64,000 bases of DNA from Planctomycetota bacterium (GTDB lineage Bacteria > Planctomycetota > Phycisphaerae > Phycisphaerales > Phycisphaeraceae), in NCBI GenBank assembly GCA_024279865.1, contig JAJRRC010000022.1, forward strand, positions 62,001-126,000, written 5' to 3'. The notes below the pieces were generated by a model that did not search any database, was not told the origin of the DNA, and saw nothing but the letters and a program-made list of their open reading frames with translations. Made by a program: the position numbers and the translations under genes. Below are positions 19,632-28,961 of this stretch, one piece after another (position 1 is the stretch's first letter; the number at the start of each line of letters is the position of its first letter).

Positions 19632-19808
19632 TTGTCAGCGATCAGCTATCAACGATCCGTAAGAAAGAATGCTAAAAACAATCAGTCAAGCCATGCCATG
19701 CCTAAAGCCATACCCAAAATCATGGATCAAAATGGAATTGGTATGATAGCAGTCATCGTTTTTGATTTTCGTTTCTTACTCATCGCTAACAGCTGATCGC
19801 TGATAGCT
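19632..19808. repeat. Heptamer-array element with inverted arms, between metH and uppP
   Basis: GTCAGCGATCAGCTATCAAC (19634) and, inverted, TCGCTAACAGCTGATCGCTG (19784) form the arms. About 110 bp lie between. The right arm ends 22 bp before the uppP start, so it must lie in or next to the uppP promoter or leader. The arrangement matches 14850-15010 and 29706-29832. The remainder of the 19463-19830 gap holds only the metH upstream region. Confidence 0.7.
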
Positions 19809-19830
19809 TAAAAAAAACAGGCCTCTGCAT

Positions 19831-20667
19831 ATGGACTGGTGGCAAGCTGTGATTCTGGGGATCGTTGAAGGGTTGACCGAATATTTACCGGTCAGCTCGA
19901 CGGGCCATCTGATCCTCACCGCATGGCTGATGGGTCTGGGGTCAGATGCGGCCAAATGGGAAGCAGCCTTCTCCTTTAACATCGTCATCCAGATCGGCGC
20001 AATTGCTGCGGTGCTGGGACTGTACCGCGTCCGCATCATGCAAATGCTTCGAGGCATCGTCGGCAAGGATGAACTAGGTAAACGCCTGGCGATCAATCTG
20101 ATCGTCGCGTTTTTGCCCGCCGCAGCGCTCGGCCCACTGCTCAAAGGACATATCCATGCCTACCTCAACGGCCCGTGGCCGGTGGTGGGCGCGCTCTTTG
20201 TCGGGGCATGGCTCATGCTTGTCTGTGGGAATCGCAACTCGCCGGGCAAACGGGATATCCATCACATCACTTGGCGAATTGCGTTACTCATCGGGTTTGG
20301 ACAATGTGTGGCAATGTGGCCTGGCACGAGCCGGTCGATGATGACCATTGTCACGGCCATGCTCTTGGGGATCGGCGCCAAAGACTCCGCTGAGTTTAGT
20401 TTTTTGCTGGGGTTGATCACCCTTACCGCTGCCACCAGCTATGAAATGCTCACCGAAGGGCACACCATTTTTACCCAGTTCGGCATCATGCCCATCGTCA
20501 TCGGCATCTTCACCGCCACCATCTGCGCGGCCGTCGCGGTCAAATGGTTTGTCAACTTTTTGACCAAATATGGCCTTGCACCGTTTGGCTGGTACAGACT
20601 GGTTCTCGCTTGCGTGGTGGGTGCGTTGCTCTTGCTGAACGTCTTTACGGTTCCAGCAGCACTTTAA
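19831..20667 (+). CDS. uppP: Undecaprenyl-diphosphatase
   Basis: A 278-residue UppP/BacA membrane enzyme that dephosphorylates undecaprenyl diphosphate to recycle the lipid carrier for peptidoglycan and surface glycans. The active-site motifs are visible: EGLTEYLPVSSTGHL at residues 15-29 (E/Q-rich box with the SSTGH catalytic segment) and PGTSRS near residue 166. Eight transmembrane segments are predicted. A start ATG at 19831 begins MDWWQAVILGIV, the usual family start. Its 3' end overlaps the convergent dehydrogenase by 23 bp. Resistance to bacitracin is a known overexpression effect of the family. Confidence 0.95.
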   Translation: MDWWQAVILGIVEGLTEYLPVSSTGHLILTAWLMGLGSDAAKWEAAFSFNIVIQIGAIAAVLGLYRVRIMQMLRGIVGKDELGKRLAINLIVAFLPAAALGPLLKGHIHAYLNGPWPVVGALFVGAWLMLVCGNRNSPGKRDIHHITWRIALLIGFGQCVAMWPGTSRSMMTIVTAMLLGIGAKDSAEFSFLLGLITLTAATSYEMLTEGHTIFTQFGIMPIVIGIFTATICAAVAVKWFVNFLTKYGLAPFGWYRLVLACVVGALLLLNVFTVPAAL

Positions 20668-21619
20668 GCACGCCCGGCTGCTTGGCGGTTTGCAGAGCGG
20701 CAACCCCGTCAGTGAGCTTCATCCGCCGACTGATCAAACTCAACACGTCCACCTTCTGAGCCGCCAACGCATCGAGCGCCTCAGGGAACGGCCCACAACG
20801 GCTCCCAATCACCTGAATCTCATTGATGACCAACGGTGACAAATCAACCGGACCGATGGGGTGATTGCCTGAAACGGTCGTCTTCAAAACAATCGTGCCT
20901 TTGGGACGCACCATCTGCATGGCCGTGGTCAAACCATCCGCCCGTCCGGTACAGTCCACGACAATATCCTGATCCCCTCGAAGCCCCACATCATTTAAGA
21001 GCCGGTTTTTCACACCCCATTTTTCGCACAGTTCGAGTTTTTCCGGATGCTTGCCCACAAGCCGCACGGTGGCGTTTAATTCAGTCAAAACTTGAGCACA
21101 CAACAAACCCAGCCGACCATCTCCCAGTACCGTTACAAAGGGACGTCCCTCGACGGTTAATTGACGGAGCACTTGATAGGCTGCGGCCAAGGGTTCGACA
21201 AAGACTGCATGGTCATCGTCCACCGAGTCGGGAACTTCTAAGAGGTTTTGCACGGGCAAGGTGAACAAATCTGCAAAGCAGCCGTCACGGTTGAGAATGC
21301 CCAGCACGGTTCGGTCGCGACAATGTTCGCTTAGACCGCGTTGACACATATCACATTGGCCACAGACACAGTTGATCGAGCCAACCACGCGTTTGCCGAT
21401 CCATGCTTTATCTTTGGCGCGTCCGACTGCCATGACTTCGCCGACAAACTCGTGGCCGAGCGTGCCTGTCATGTTCATGTAGCCTTGGCAAAGTTCGAGG
21501 TCTGTTGCGCAAACGCCCATGCGTCGCGGACGAATCAAGGCTTCACCCGGAGGCGGGCTTGCCTCGGGATGGCGTTCATCAAGAGAAATATTTTGGCCGT
21601 CAAGGACAAGTGCTCGCAA
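20645..21619 (-). CDS. Zinc-dependent medium-chain alcohol/polyol dehydrogenase
   Basis: A 324-residue MDR enzyme. The catalytic-zinc region has GVCATDLELCQGYMNMTG followed by GTLGHEFVGEV, and the structural zinc is bound by CVCGQCDMCQRGLSEHC (four Cys). The nucleotide-binding part contains VLGDGRLGLLCAQ, a GxGxxG-like turn, and the domain is followed by QVIGSRCGPF. It resembles threonine/sorbitol or glucose dehydrogenases, oxidising a secondary alcohol with NAD(P). The substrate is not predictable. It is convergent with uppP (23-bp overlap) and divergent from nadK, whose upstream extension overlaps this gene. ATG at 21619 gives the expected start. Confidence 0.86.
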   Translation of the reverse strand: MRALVLDGQNISLDERHPEASPPPGEALIRPRRMGVCATDLELCQGYMNMTGTLGHEFVGEVMAVGRAKDKAWIGKRVVGSINCVCGQCDMCQRGLSEHCRDRTVLGILNRDGCFADLFTLPVQNLLEVPDSVDDDHAVFVEPLAAAYQVLRQLTVEGRPFVTVLGDGRLGLLCAQVLTELNATVRLVGKHPEKLELCEKWGVKNRLLNDVGLRGDQDIVVDCTGRADGLTTAMQMVRPKGTIVLKTTVSGNHPIGPVDLSPLVINEIQVIGSRCGPFPEALDALAAQKVDVLSLISRRMKLTDGVAALQTAKQPGVLKVLLEP

Positions 21620-21706
21620 TTTGGGGGCTCCCTAATTCAGAGTCAATCGATCACTGCGATGATTATCGGCCAAGATACTACATCACTGCAGCTCATTCAT
21701 GATATT

Positions 21707-22639
21707 ATGGTGACCCAGATGACCAAACCATTACCCAAGCCAAAGATATTACTTCTAGCGAATACCTGTATGCCTCAGGTGGCTGAGGCCTTGGAGCGAT
21801 TTCGTCCGTGGCTCCAGCAGCGAGCGACAATTGTCGCAGAGCCTGTATTCAAAGAGCTTACGGCTGAAAAGGTGAAGCAATTACCCAAGGCAGACATGGC
21901 CATGGTTTTTGGCGGTGATGGCACGTTGCTATCGCAAGCCCGTCAAATTGTCGACTTGGATTTGCCGTTGTTGGGCATTAACTTTGGCAAGCTGGGCTTC
22001 CTCGCGGAATTTCGCATTGCAGATATCAAGATGTACTGGGATCAGATTGCATCGGGGACCTGCCCGATTAGCCCTCGATTGATGTTGGGCATTTCGGTCT
22101 ATGATGCGGACGTCCCTTTGTGGGCGAATCATGCTTCTGAAAAATTCACGCCTCAATTACAGACCGTGGCCCTCAATGACGCGGTCATTACCGCGGGTCC
22201 TCCGTTTCGCATGATTGACTTGGAATTGGCAATTGACCCAGGACCAGGCGAATCTCATATCACCAAATTTTCTGCCGACGGCGTGATCATCTCCACCCCC
22301 AGTGGGTCCACCGCCTACAATCTCTCTGCTGGCGGCCCGATTGTCAGCCCAGGCATTGATGCGGTTTGCATCACCCCGCTCTGCCCACACACCTTGGCGT
22401 TTCGGCCCATTGTCGTCAATGCCAATTCAGATGTTTGGGTTCGGGTCAGTCGGACCAATGAAAAAGGGACCGCATTGGTCATTGATGGCCAGCAATCCAT
22501 TGAAATCCAAACCGGCCAGCAATTACTCATTCGGCGTTACGAACATGCGGTCAAACTAGTCCAGAACCCGCAGATTGATTACTGGCAGATTCTTGCTCGT
22601 AAATTGCGATGGGCCGCCCGCCCTCGTCGAGAAGGCTAG
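21707..22639 (+). CDS. nadK: NAD kinase
   Basis: A 310-residue NAD(+) kinase that makes NADP(+). FGGDGTLLSQARQIV carries the GGDG motif (near residue 65), LNDAVITAG gives the NE/D-type motif and SADGVIISTPSGSTAYNLSA contains the conserved diacylglycerol-kinase-like GSTAY turn and active-site Asp. The frame stays open to 21341, but the upstream part overlaps the divergent dehydrogenase; the preferred start is the ATG at 21707 (MVTQMTKPLP), with 21719 as an alternative. It appears to be a single-gene unit and is the housekeeping source of NADP here. Confidence 0.93.
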   Translation: MVTQMTKPLPKPKILLLANTCMPQVAEALERFRPWLQQRATIVAEPVFKELTAEKVKQLPKADMAMVFGGDGTLLSQARQIVDLDLPLLGINFGKLGFLAEFRIADIKMYWDQIASGTCPISPRLMLGISVYDADVPLWANHASEKFTPQLQTVALNDAVITAGPPFRMIDLELAIDPGPGESHITKFSADGVIISTPSGSTAYNLSAGGPIVSPGIDAVCITPLCPHTLAFRPIVVNANSDVWVRVSRTNEKGTALVIDGQQSIEIQTGQQLLIRRYEHAVKLVQNPQIDYWQILARKLRWAARPRREG

Positions 22640-22657
22640 AGCTGACACTGCGTTCAT

Positions 22658-23077
22658 TTATTTAAAATGAGCGTAAAGCATCATCCCTGAACCGAGGTTA
22701 AATTCCAGCTTTTTACTGCGAGAAACCGCAACGGGAAAATTAAACGAGCCATTGGGAATACTGTTTTTGTAGAGCATCATCCGAATGTGAAATTTGGTGT
22801 GTTCCATCTCGTGTTCAATCACCTTAATCGAGCCGGTGAGCCGCATTTTCCCACCATCGGACCGAATAAACTTGTTGATACGGACCAACGCGGTACTGGC
22901 CGAGTTCACCTGGGTCTTGATGCTTTGGCCGTCCTCTAGCTGGAACGTCATTTGCACATACCCACCCACCGGCTTGGAAACTCTTTGAATCTGGGCATCC
23001 GCTTCTTTGGGTTTACAGCCTGAAGCCAGCGCAATCACCGCCATCATTACCAATAAGCCAATCCATTTCTGCATCAT
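22658..23077 (-). CDS. Small lipoprotein, unknown function
   Basis: A 139-residue lipoprotein. The signal MMQKWIGLLVMMAVIALASG ends at Cys21 (lipobox ASGC). The mature part has no family I recognise. It is beta-rich, with a conserved-looking centre TFQLEDGQSIKTQVNSASTA and a C-terminus LEFNLGSGMMLYAHF. AAGGAAC precedes the start; both ATGs at 23077 and 23074 are possible, the second having the better spacing. It is convergent with nadK and divergent from purL. It probably sits in the periplasmic face of a membrane; function unknown. Confidence 0.65.
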   Translation of the reverse strand: MMQKWIGLLVMMAVIALASGCKPKEADAQIQRVSKPVGGYVQMTFQLEDGQSIKTQVNSASTALVRINKFIRSDGGKMRLTGSIKVIEHEMEHTKFHIRMMLYKNSIPNGSFNFPVAVSRSKKLEFNLGSGMMLYAHFK

Positions 23078-23226
23078 ATTGTTCCTTCAACCAATCTTTT
23101 TGGGTCTATCTCAACTATAAAATCCCATCGGCAGACTCGAAATCCATCTCCACCTAGAAGATCGCTACAAGGCCGATTTATCCTGCGGATTTTGCGCCAG
23201 ACCGCACAGGCCTTATCATCCTCCCC

Positions 23227-26200
23227 ATGACCCAAGCCCCTACCTCTATCGCTACAAATCATGTTTTCCGTGTGGAAGTCCGACCTGCCCCCGGAGAACC
23301 CGACACACTGGCCCATCCGCACACAGAAGCAGTCCACAACCAGTTCGGCTCCCAAGCGGTCCTTCAGGCCACGCAAATCTTCCTCATCGAAGCGCCACTG
23401 GCTGAGCAGACCCTCCTGCGCATCGCTGGGGAACTGCTCGCAGACCCCGTCGGACAACAGTTTTCCATCGGCACGGCAGACATTGAACCTGATGCGAAAA
23501 CCATAGAAGTCCATTACAAGACAGGGGTTATGGACCCAGTTGCCCTTTCCGCCCGCGCCGCCATCGGGGAAATGCTCAGTGAAGGGGAATCCTTGGACCT
23601 CGCCAAGATTCAAGTGCGAACTGCCGTGCGTTATGACATCCGCCACACCGAAGCAGATGCCGCGACCCTTGAACAGTTTGCTCGCCAAACCCTCGCCAAC
23701 ACCGTCATTCAGGAAATTTACACCGAGCCTTACCATCCCGCTGAATTTGCCACAGGCTCGCCTTACACGCTACATCTGACCCATGTGCCAATCCGAAACC
23801 TCGATGATGCTGCTTTGCAACGCCTCTCCCGTGAGGGCCATCTGTTTTTAAGTCTTGAAGAAATGCAGGCCATCCAGACCTACTACCAAGACCTCCAACG
23901 CGAACCCACCGATGTCGAACTCGAAACACTCGCCCAAACCTGGTCCGAACACTGCGTTCACAAAACGCTCAAAGCAACCATCCACTACCCCCCCCTACCC
24001 AATGATGCCATCGACTTCACCACCCGGCCAGGCCACGATATCAATGACGACGGCTCAATCACCATTCACAACCTGCTCAAAAGCACCATCGCTGCTGCCA
24101 CCAAAAAACTTATGAACGAATGCGGCCTAGACCAATGGTGTGTCAGCGTCTTCGTCGATAACGCTGGCATCGTCCGCTTTGATGACCAAGACGGAATCAC
24201 CCTCAAAGTCGAAACACACAACCACCCCAGCGCCATCGAACCCTACGGCGGCGCAGCCACCGGCATCGGCGGGTGTATCCGGGACACCATGGGAACCGGA
24301 CTTGCCGGCAAACCCATCGCCAATACCAATGTCTTCTGTGTCGCCCATCCAGACCAAAACGCCCAAACACTCCCCAACGGCGTGATCCATCCCAAACGAG
24401 TCCTACAACAAGTCGTCGGCGGCGTGCGAGACTATGGCAACCGAATGGGAATCCCCACCGTCAACGGGGCTGTCTGGTTCGATGACAATTACCTCGGCAA
24501 CCCCTTGGTCTTCGCAGGTAGCGTTGGAATCATCCCACTGGACAAATGCTTCGGTGACGCCCAGCCAGGCGACCGAATCATCGCCCTCGGTGGACGCACC
24601 GGACGCGACGGCATCCATGGCGCGACCTTCTCCAGTGCTGAACTGACCGACTCCCACGCAGACGAATTTAGCCACGCTGTCCAAATCGGTAACGCCATCA
24701 CCGAAAAGAAAACTCTCGATGTCATCCTCAAAGCACGCGATGCTGCACAAGGCTGTCTCTTCAGCGCCATCACCGACTGCGGCGCAGGTGGATTCTCCAG
24801 CGCTGTCGGCGAAATGGGCGAAAAAGTAGGAGCCAAAGTCACCCTCGACACCGCCCCCCTCAAATACCAAGGACTCAGCTATACCCATATCTGGATCTCC
24901 GAAGCCCAAGAACGCATGGTCCTCTCCGTCCCACCACAAAACGTGGCTGCCATCCAAGCTCTCTGCGATGCTGAAGATGTCGAACTGTCCGACCTCGGCG
25001 AGTTCGGCATCACAGACGACCAACAAAAACCGCAACTTATCCTCACCTATCAAAACACCGAGGTCGGCAAACTTGCCATGGAACTGCTCCACGACGGCAT
25101 CCCCATGCCAACCCGCAAAGCAATCTCCACCACCCCCGGAAAGTCCCCCCGGAAGCTTGCCTCTGGAAATACTGCCAGCAACTTGAATGCTTCAAACACG
25201 CCGCTGGACCAACAGCTCAAAACACTGCTCTCACATCCAAACATCGCTTCCAAACATTGGATCATTCGACAATATGACCACGAAGTCCAAGGCGGTTCGG
25301 TCGTCAAACCACTCACCGGCCCAAACCAAGACGGTCCCTCCGATGCAGCAGTCCTGCGACCCAAACTCGATAGCGACAAAGGCATCGCCCTAGGCTGCGG
25401 CCTCCAGACAGGCATGGAACATGACGCCTACTGGATGACCCTCGCCGCCATCGATGAAGCAGTCCGCAATGTCATCTGCGTCGGGGCTGACCCCTCACGC
25501 ATCGCCATCTTGGATAACTTCTGCTGGCCCGGCTGTGATGATCCCACAAACCTCGGCTCACTCGTCCGAGCGGCTGAAGCCTGCTACGACGGAGCCCTTG
25601 CTTACAAAACCCCCTTCGTCTCAGGTAAAGATTCACTGAACAACCAGTTCACCACCGATGACGGCCAACGCATTGAAATCCCACCCACCCTGCTCATCAC
25701 GGCCATGGGAATCGTCGAAGATGCCAAGCTCGCTCGCACCATGGATGCCAAAGCCTCAGGCAACCTCCTGCTCGTCATCGGCAACACCACCAGTGCCATG
25801 GGTGGGTCACACTATCTCATGACCCACAACGACGCTGCCTGCGACCCGTCACTGCCCCAAACAGATCTCCACGACGGTCCAGCCAACGCAGCCTTCGTCG
25901 CAGGACTTATCCACCACAGCCTCATCACCTCGGCCCACGATTGTTCCGACGGCGGACTCCTGGTCGCAGCAGCGGAAATGGCCTTCGCCGGCAACCTCGG
26001 CCTAGACCTAGCCCCCGCAACCGCCCCGACCTTGGGCAATGACAACGCTGGCCTCAGCGACACCGCTCTGTGCTTTAGTGAAACACCGAGCCGTTACCTT
26101 GTCGAAGTCCATCCGGATCAACTTGACACGGTCATCCGATTGCTCAAAGACAAGCAAATCCCCTTCGGCGAAGTCGGACGATTCACCGATCAACACCAAC

Positions 26201-26334
26201 GGCTCACCGTCCGCTCTGCCCAAGCAGGACAAATCCTAGACGTTGCCCTCGATGACCTCAAAGCAACCTGGAAAAAACCCCTAGACTGGTACCCCCCCCC
26301 GGAAGTTTCTCAAGGGAATACCAAAAGCGCTTGA
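23227..26334 (+). CDS. purL: Phosphoribosylformylglycinamidine synthase, PurS-PurL type
   Basis: A 1035-residue subunit that converts FGAR to FGAM in purine synthesis. An N-terminal PurS-like region (about residues 1-180, VEVRPAPGEPD, and a second strand-helix repeat near VRTAVRYDI) precedes the two tandem PurM-like halves. The first half has TLAQTWSEHCVHKTL and LKVETHNHPSAIEPYGGAAT; the second has FVSGKDSLNNQF, AHDCSDGGLLVAAAEMAF and a C-terminal ATP-domain. There is no glutamine amidotransferase domain; a separate PurQ must exist elsewhere. The linker between the halves (residues about 636-648) and the extreme C-terminus (YPPPEVSQG) contain the GC-rich minisatellite. ATG at 23227 follows the promoter-like TATAAA of the preceding gap. 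Confidence 0.93.
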   Translation: MTQAPTSIATNHVFRVEVRPAPGEPDTLAHPHTEAVHNQFGSQAVLQATQIFLIEAPLAEQTLLRIAGELLADPVGQQFSIGTADIEPDAKTIEVHYKTGVMDPVALSARAAIGEMLSEGESLDLAKIQVRTAVRYDIRHTEADAATLEQFARQTLANTVIQEIYTEPYHPAEFATGSPYTLHLTHVPIRNLDDAALQRLSREGHLFLSLEEMQAIQTYYQDLQREPTDVELETLAQTWSEHCVHKTLKATIHYPPLPNDAIDFTTRPGHDINDDGSITIHNLLKSTIAAATKKLMNECGLDQWCVSVFVDNAGIVRFDDQDGITLKVETHNHPSAIEPYGGAATGIGGCIRDTMGTGLAGKPIANTNVFCVAHPDQNAQTLPNGVIHPKRVLQQVVGGVRDYGNRMGIPTVNGAVWFDDNYLGNPLVFAGSVGIIPLDKCFGDAQPGDRIIALGGRTGRDGIHGATFSSAELTDSHADEFSHAVQIGNAITEKKTLDVILKARDAAQGCLFSAITDCGAGGFSSAVGEMGEKVGAKVTLDTAPLKYQGLSYTHIWISEAQERMVLSVPPQNVAAIQALCDAEDVELSDLGEFGITDDQQKPQLILTYQNTEVGKLAMELLHDGIPMPTRKAISTTPGKSPRKLASGNTASNLNASNTPLDQQLKTLLSHPNIASKHWIIRQYDHEVQGGSVVKPLTGPNQDGPSDAAVLRPKLDSDKGIALGCGLQTGMEHDAYWMTLAAIDEAVRNVICVGADPSRIAILDNFCWPGCDDPTNLGSLVRAAEACYDGALAYKTPFVSGKDSLNNQFTTDDGQRIEIPPTLLITAMGIVEDAKLARTMDAKASGNLLLVIGNTTSAMGGSHYLMTHNDAACDPSLPQTDLHDGPANAAFVAGLIHHSLITSAHDCSDGGLLVAAAEMAFAGNLGLDLAPATAPTLGNDNAGLSDTALCFSETPSRYLVEVHPDQLDTVIRLLKDKQIPFGEVGRFTDQHQRLTVRSAQAGQILDVALDDLKATWKKPLDWYPPPEVSQGNTKSA
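25132..25166 (+). repeat. GC-rich minisatellite in the purL linker
   Basis: CCCCCGGAAAGT and CCCCCCGGAAGC units encode PGKSPRKL between the two PurL halves. The frame is kept by the 12-bp length. Family described at 28895. Confidence 0.6.
26292..26310 (+). repeat. GC-rich minisatellite at the purL 3' end
   Basis: CCCCCCCCCGGAAGTTTC lies 10 codons before the purL stop and encodes PPPEVS. It matches the unit of the intergenic copies. Confidence 0.55.
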
Positions 26335-26421
26335 AATATTTTTTAGGCAACGCATTTAGATTCTCCAGAGCACTTTGCCTCATTTCTTGCCGCCTTTGAT
26401 TAGGTGGGTCATTTGAAAAGC

Positions 26422-26448
26422 AGCCGCACGCATACTGCGTGCGTGTCC
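26422..26448 (-). repeat. GCACGC-type palindrome, copy 1
   Basis: Read on the minus strand, the sequence is GGACACGCACGCAGTATGCG (20 bp shown) continuing TGCGGCT. GCACGC and GCGTGC form the stem around AGTAT. It is a member of the family at 29736, 31326, 36936 and 44023. It sits between purL and the next gene, in the 26335-26614 gap. Confidence 0.7.
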
Positions 26449-26573
26449 GGGGTGCAGCAATCAATAATGCAAAGTACTCGAACGCAGGGCAAACGCATCT
26501 GCTCGCCAACGTTTTGGGATCGCAGGTATACTGACAGCGACCTTCAGTCTTAAAACAAAAGTTTTTGCACGTC

Positions 26574-26612
26574 TTCTCTTACTGATCGCTGATAGCTAAC
26601 AGCTGATAGCTC
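26574..26612 (+). repeat. Heptamer array abutting the YkgJ-type start codon
   Basis: TACTGATCGCTGATAGCTAA continues AGCTGATAGCTC and ends two bases before the ATG at 26615. No Shine-Dalgarno is present between the array and the start, so the array forms the likely 5' leader. It is one of several such arrays directly in front of start codons. Confidence 0.7.
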
Positions 26613-26614
26613 AA

Positions 26615-27781
26615 ATGAATCTATCCATCCTTGAAAACCAGCGGTTCACCTGCCACAACTGTGGCAACTGTTGCAAGCATTGGCACGTCCAGCTCATTGA
26701 CGATGAGCCTCAAAAAATTGCCAACTTCGCACCCAAATCAGACGTGCTGCTCACCCACCAAGGCAACACCTACCTCAAACATCGCCCCAACGGCGACTGT
26801 ATTTTTCTCAATCCTGAAAACGGCCTCTGCCTCCTGCACGAACAGTTCGGCGAAGAGGCAAAGCCGCTCGGCTGCCAACTATTCCCCTTCCGACTCACCC
26901 GCACCCTCAACGACCAAGTCACCGTCATGGGACGCTATGACTGTCCCAGCGTCCGTCAAAACAAAGGCGAACCACTCAACGAAGCAGCCCTCCGCAAACT
27001 CGCCTCAAGCGTCCTTGCCGATGCAGCCCCTCTCACCGAGCAACAGGTTTGCCAACTGGATACGGACCAACTTCAGGCCGTCACAGAGTTTTTAGCAACC
27101 TTGTTGCCGAGCCTTGGCAATCTCCAATCCCAAGCGGTTTTTCTGCATCTATTTTGTGATTGGCTTTCGCATCAGGAAATTGCAGACCTCGACCGCTTAT
27201 CCCTTGGAGAAGCCTATCAACCGCTCAAGCAGCACACCGAAATTTTCATCGCCCAAGCCACAGCCCAATCCCTTCGATCAGCAGATCGCTTTGCGTATCG
27301 CAGTTTGTTGGCCATGTACTTGCGACGTGACGAGGACATTCTCGACAAACGGGTGAATCGCTTTAAGCGAATGACGGCCATTGTCAGTTTCGCCCGTGGC
27401 AGCAAAAAAATCTCCCCCGCCCACCTCGGCACGGTCCACGCAGCCCACACCACTGCTGCGTCAAAGCTCTTTCAAACGCCCACCGCACCCTTGACAGACC
27501 AGACGGCATTCACGGATTTAATTCGCATGCGTCTACAAACGCTTCAATTTTTTGGCTCGGTGAATTTAGGGTTGGACATGCTCGATGGGTTGCGTTCATT
27601 GGCCTTGCTTTACCCGTTGTACATTGGTGCGATGGGTCTATTTAGCAATGCAGACGATGCGTTGGGCGCGATTGACCACGCCTATGGCCAAGCCCCCACC
27701 TTGCGTACCAAAACCGCCCGCCGCTTCGAACGCCAACTGCTCAACCCCGAAGTCTTCGTGAAGCTGGTCGTGAGTGTGTGA
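26615..27781 (+). CDS. YkgJ-family CxxCxxCC protein
   Basis: A 388-residue protein with the FliB/YkgJ metal-binding signature at the N-terminus: FTCHNCGNCCKHW has Cys13, Cys16, Cys19 and Cys20. Further conserved cysteines appear in CIFLNP, CLLH, CQLFPF and CPSVRQ up to residue 115, which fits an Fe-S or zinc cluster domain. The remaining 270 residues are helical with no recognised domain. PF03692 proteins include flagellin methylases but most are of unknown function. ATG at 26615 comes right after a heptamer repeat, without a ribosome-binding site. It is followed by a small hairpin (27792-27808). Confidence 0.8.
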   Translation: MNLSILENQRFTCHNCGNCCKHWHVQLIDDEPQKIANFAPKSDVLLTHQGNTYLKHRPNGDCIFLNPENGLCLLHEQFGEEAKPLGCQLFPFRLTRTLNDQVTVMGRYDCPSVRQNKGEPLNEAALRKLASSVLADAAPLTEQQVCQLDTDQLQAVTEFLATLLPSLGNLQSQAVFLHLFCDWLSHQEIADLDRLSLGEAYQPLKQHTEIFIAQATAQSLRSADRFAYRSLLAMYLRRDEDILDKRVNRFKRMTAIVSFARGSKKISPAHLGTVHAAHTTAASKLFQTPTAPLTDQTAFTDLIRMRLQTLQFFGSVNLGLDMLDGLRSLALLYPLYIGAMGLFSNADDALGAIDHAYGQAPTLRTKTARRFERQLLNPEVFVKLVVSV

Positions 27782-27791
27782 ATAAAAAAAC

Positions 27792-27808
27792 TTGACCAAA
27801 CAGGTCAA
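27792..27808 (+). terminator. Weak hairpin downstream of the YkgJ-type gene
   Basis: TTGACC (27792-27797) pairs with GGTCAA (27803-27808), with an A-rich upstream and AT-rich downstream sequence. It lies 10 bases after the stop. A 6-bp stem and a poor T-tract make termination only plausible. The gap to 27979 shows no other feature. Confidence 0.35.
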
Positions 27809-27979
27809 ATATCTATCTTGAAATTATTTGACGAAAAAAAACGCCATCACTCTAAACAAATAACTACAAAATGCTCGCGTCTATTTTTTTCATCCTCACT
27901 TTGGACGTAGAATACATCTAAACTCATCACAGAGTTTTTTGTAACAAAGACCAAAACCCACTCCACAAGGATTCATCCC

Positions 27980-28894
27980 ATGCGTCACTTCTCTTTACGG
28001 CAAATGACAACGGTTCTCTTAACCATTACCCTCACCGCCTCTATCGGGCTGGGACAACACCATGACCTTGATGATGTGGAAATTCAGACCCTCAAAGCAG
28101 CGGACAATATTTATATGCTCACCGGACAGGGTGGCAACATGGGGATTTGTGTGGGAAAAGATGGCGTACTACTCATCGACAATCAATTTGCACCGCTCAC
28201 GGAAAAGATCACGGCTTCGATTGCGGCGGTGAGTGACCAGAAAATCCGCTTTCTCATCAACACCCACTGGCACTTTGACCATACCGGCGGCAATGAAAAC
28301 TTCGGCAAAACAGGGGCTGTTATCGTTGCCCATCAAAACGTGCGACAACGATTGAGCCGTGACCAGTTCATTGCTTTTTTTGATAAAGCAGTCCCCGCCA
28401 CCAAGGCCATCGGACTGCCTATTGTCACCTTTACCCAGGACCTGACGTTTCATCTAAACAATGAAGAAATCTATGTCTACCATCCCCCCCATGCCCACAC
28501 CGATGGGGATGCCATCGTTCATTTTAAAACGTCCAATGTGATCCACACAGGCGATCTGTATTTTGCGGGCATGTATCCTTTTTTTGATGCGGGGGCTGGC
28601 GGAACCATCACGGGCATTATTGACGGCATCGACCATATCCTAGACCGCATCAATGACAAAACCCAAGTGATCCCAGGCCATGGCCCGCTTTCGAATAAGG
28701 TTGAACTTACAGCCTATCGCAACATGCTCAACACGATCTACAGCAAAGTGGCCTTGCTCATCAAAGAAGGTAAAACGCTCAAAGAAATCCAAGCAGCAAA
28801 ACCCACCCAGGCCTTTGATGAAAAATGGGGCAAAGGACTTCTTTCGCCTGACCAATTTGTCCAAATCGTCCATACGGACCTGACCAAGAAATAA
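27980..28894 (+). CDS. Exported metallo-beta-lactamase-fold hydrolase
   Basis: A 304-residue protein with an N-terminal signal peptide (MRHFSLRQMTTVLLTITLTA, cleavage likely after SIGLGQ). The MBL metal motif is NTHWHFDHTGGN at residues 94-105 (His96, His98, Asp100, His101), followed by HAHTDGDAIVHF with the third-metal His, HTGDLYF and PGHGPL. This is the zinc-dinuclear arrangement of the MBL superfamily B3/quinoprotein-relay-like branch. It is periplasmic; the substrate is unknown and a beta-lactamase role should not be assumed. It stands alone, and its 3' flank carries GC-rich and hairpin repeats starting one base after the stop. Confidence 0.87.
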   Translation: MRHFSLRQMTTVLLTITLTASIGLGQHHDLDDVEIQTLKAADNIYMLTGQGGNMGICVGKDGVLLIDNQFAPLTEKITASIAAVSDQKIRFLINTHWHFDHTGGNENFGKTGAVIVAHQNVRQRLSRDQFIAFFDKAVPATKAIGLPIVTFTQDLTFHLNNEEIYVYHPPHAHTDGDAIVHFKTSNVIHTGDLYFAGMYPFFDAGAGGTITGIIDGIDHILDRINDKTQVIPGHGPLSNKVELTAYRNMLNTIYSKVALLIKEGKTLKEIQAAKPTQAFDEKWGKGLLSPDQFVQIVHTDLTKK

Positions 28895-28936
28895 TCCCCC
28901 CCGGAAGTTTCCCCAGAAGTTTCCCCAGGTTTCTCT
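28895..28936 (+). repeat. GC-rich 12-bp minisatellite, intergenic reference copy
   Basis: Three 12-bp units in tandem: CCCCGGAAGTTT, CCCCAGAAGTTT and CCCCAGGTTTCT. The array starts just after the stop codon at 28894. It shows the unit length clearly outside a gene, so the period is not imposed by codons. Confidence 0.75.
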
Positions 28937-28961
28937 ATCCCTAGAGCATGATAAATCCCCG

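Noticed and set aside
19463-19640. Cobalamin or SAM riboswitch upstream of metH
   Set aside because: I found no B12-box or SAM-riboswitch core sequence; only a short inverted repeat and a repeat element.
23074-23736. A 220-residue minus-strand frame before the small lipoprotein
   Set aside because: Overlaps the purL N-terminus and has no family match; the lipoprotein has its own start and ribosome-binding site.
24403-25092. A 229-residue minus-strand frame
   Set aside because: Antisense shadow of purL with Gly/Asp/Val-rich composition and no domain.
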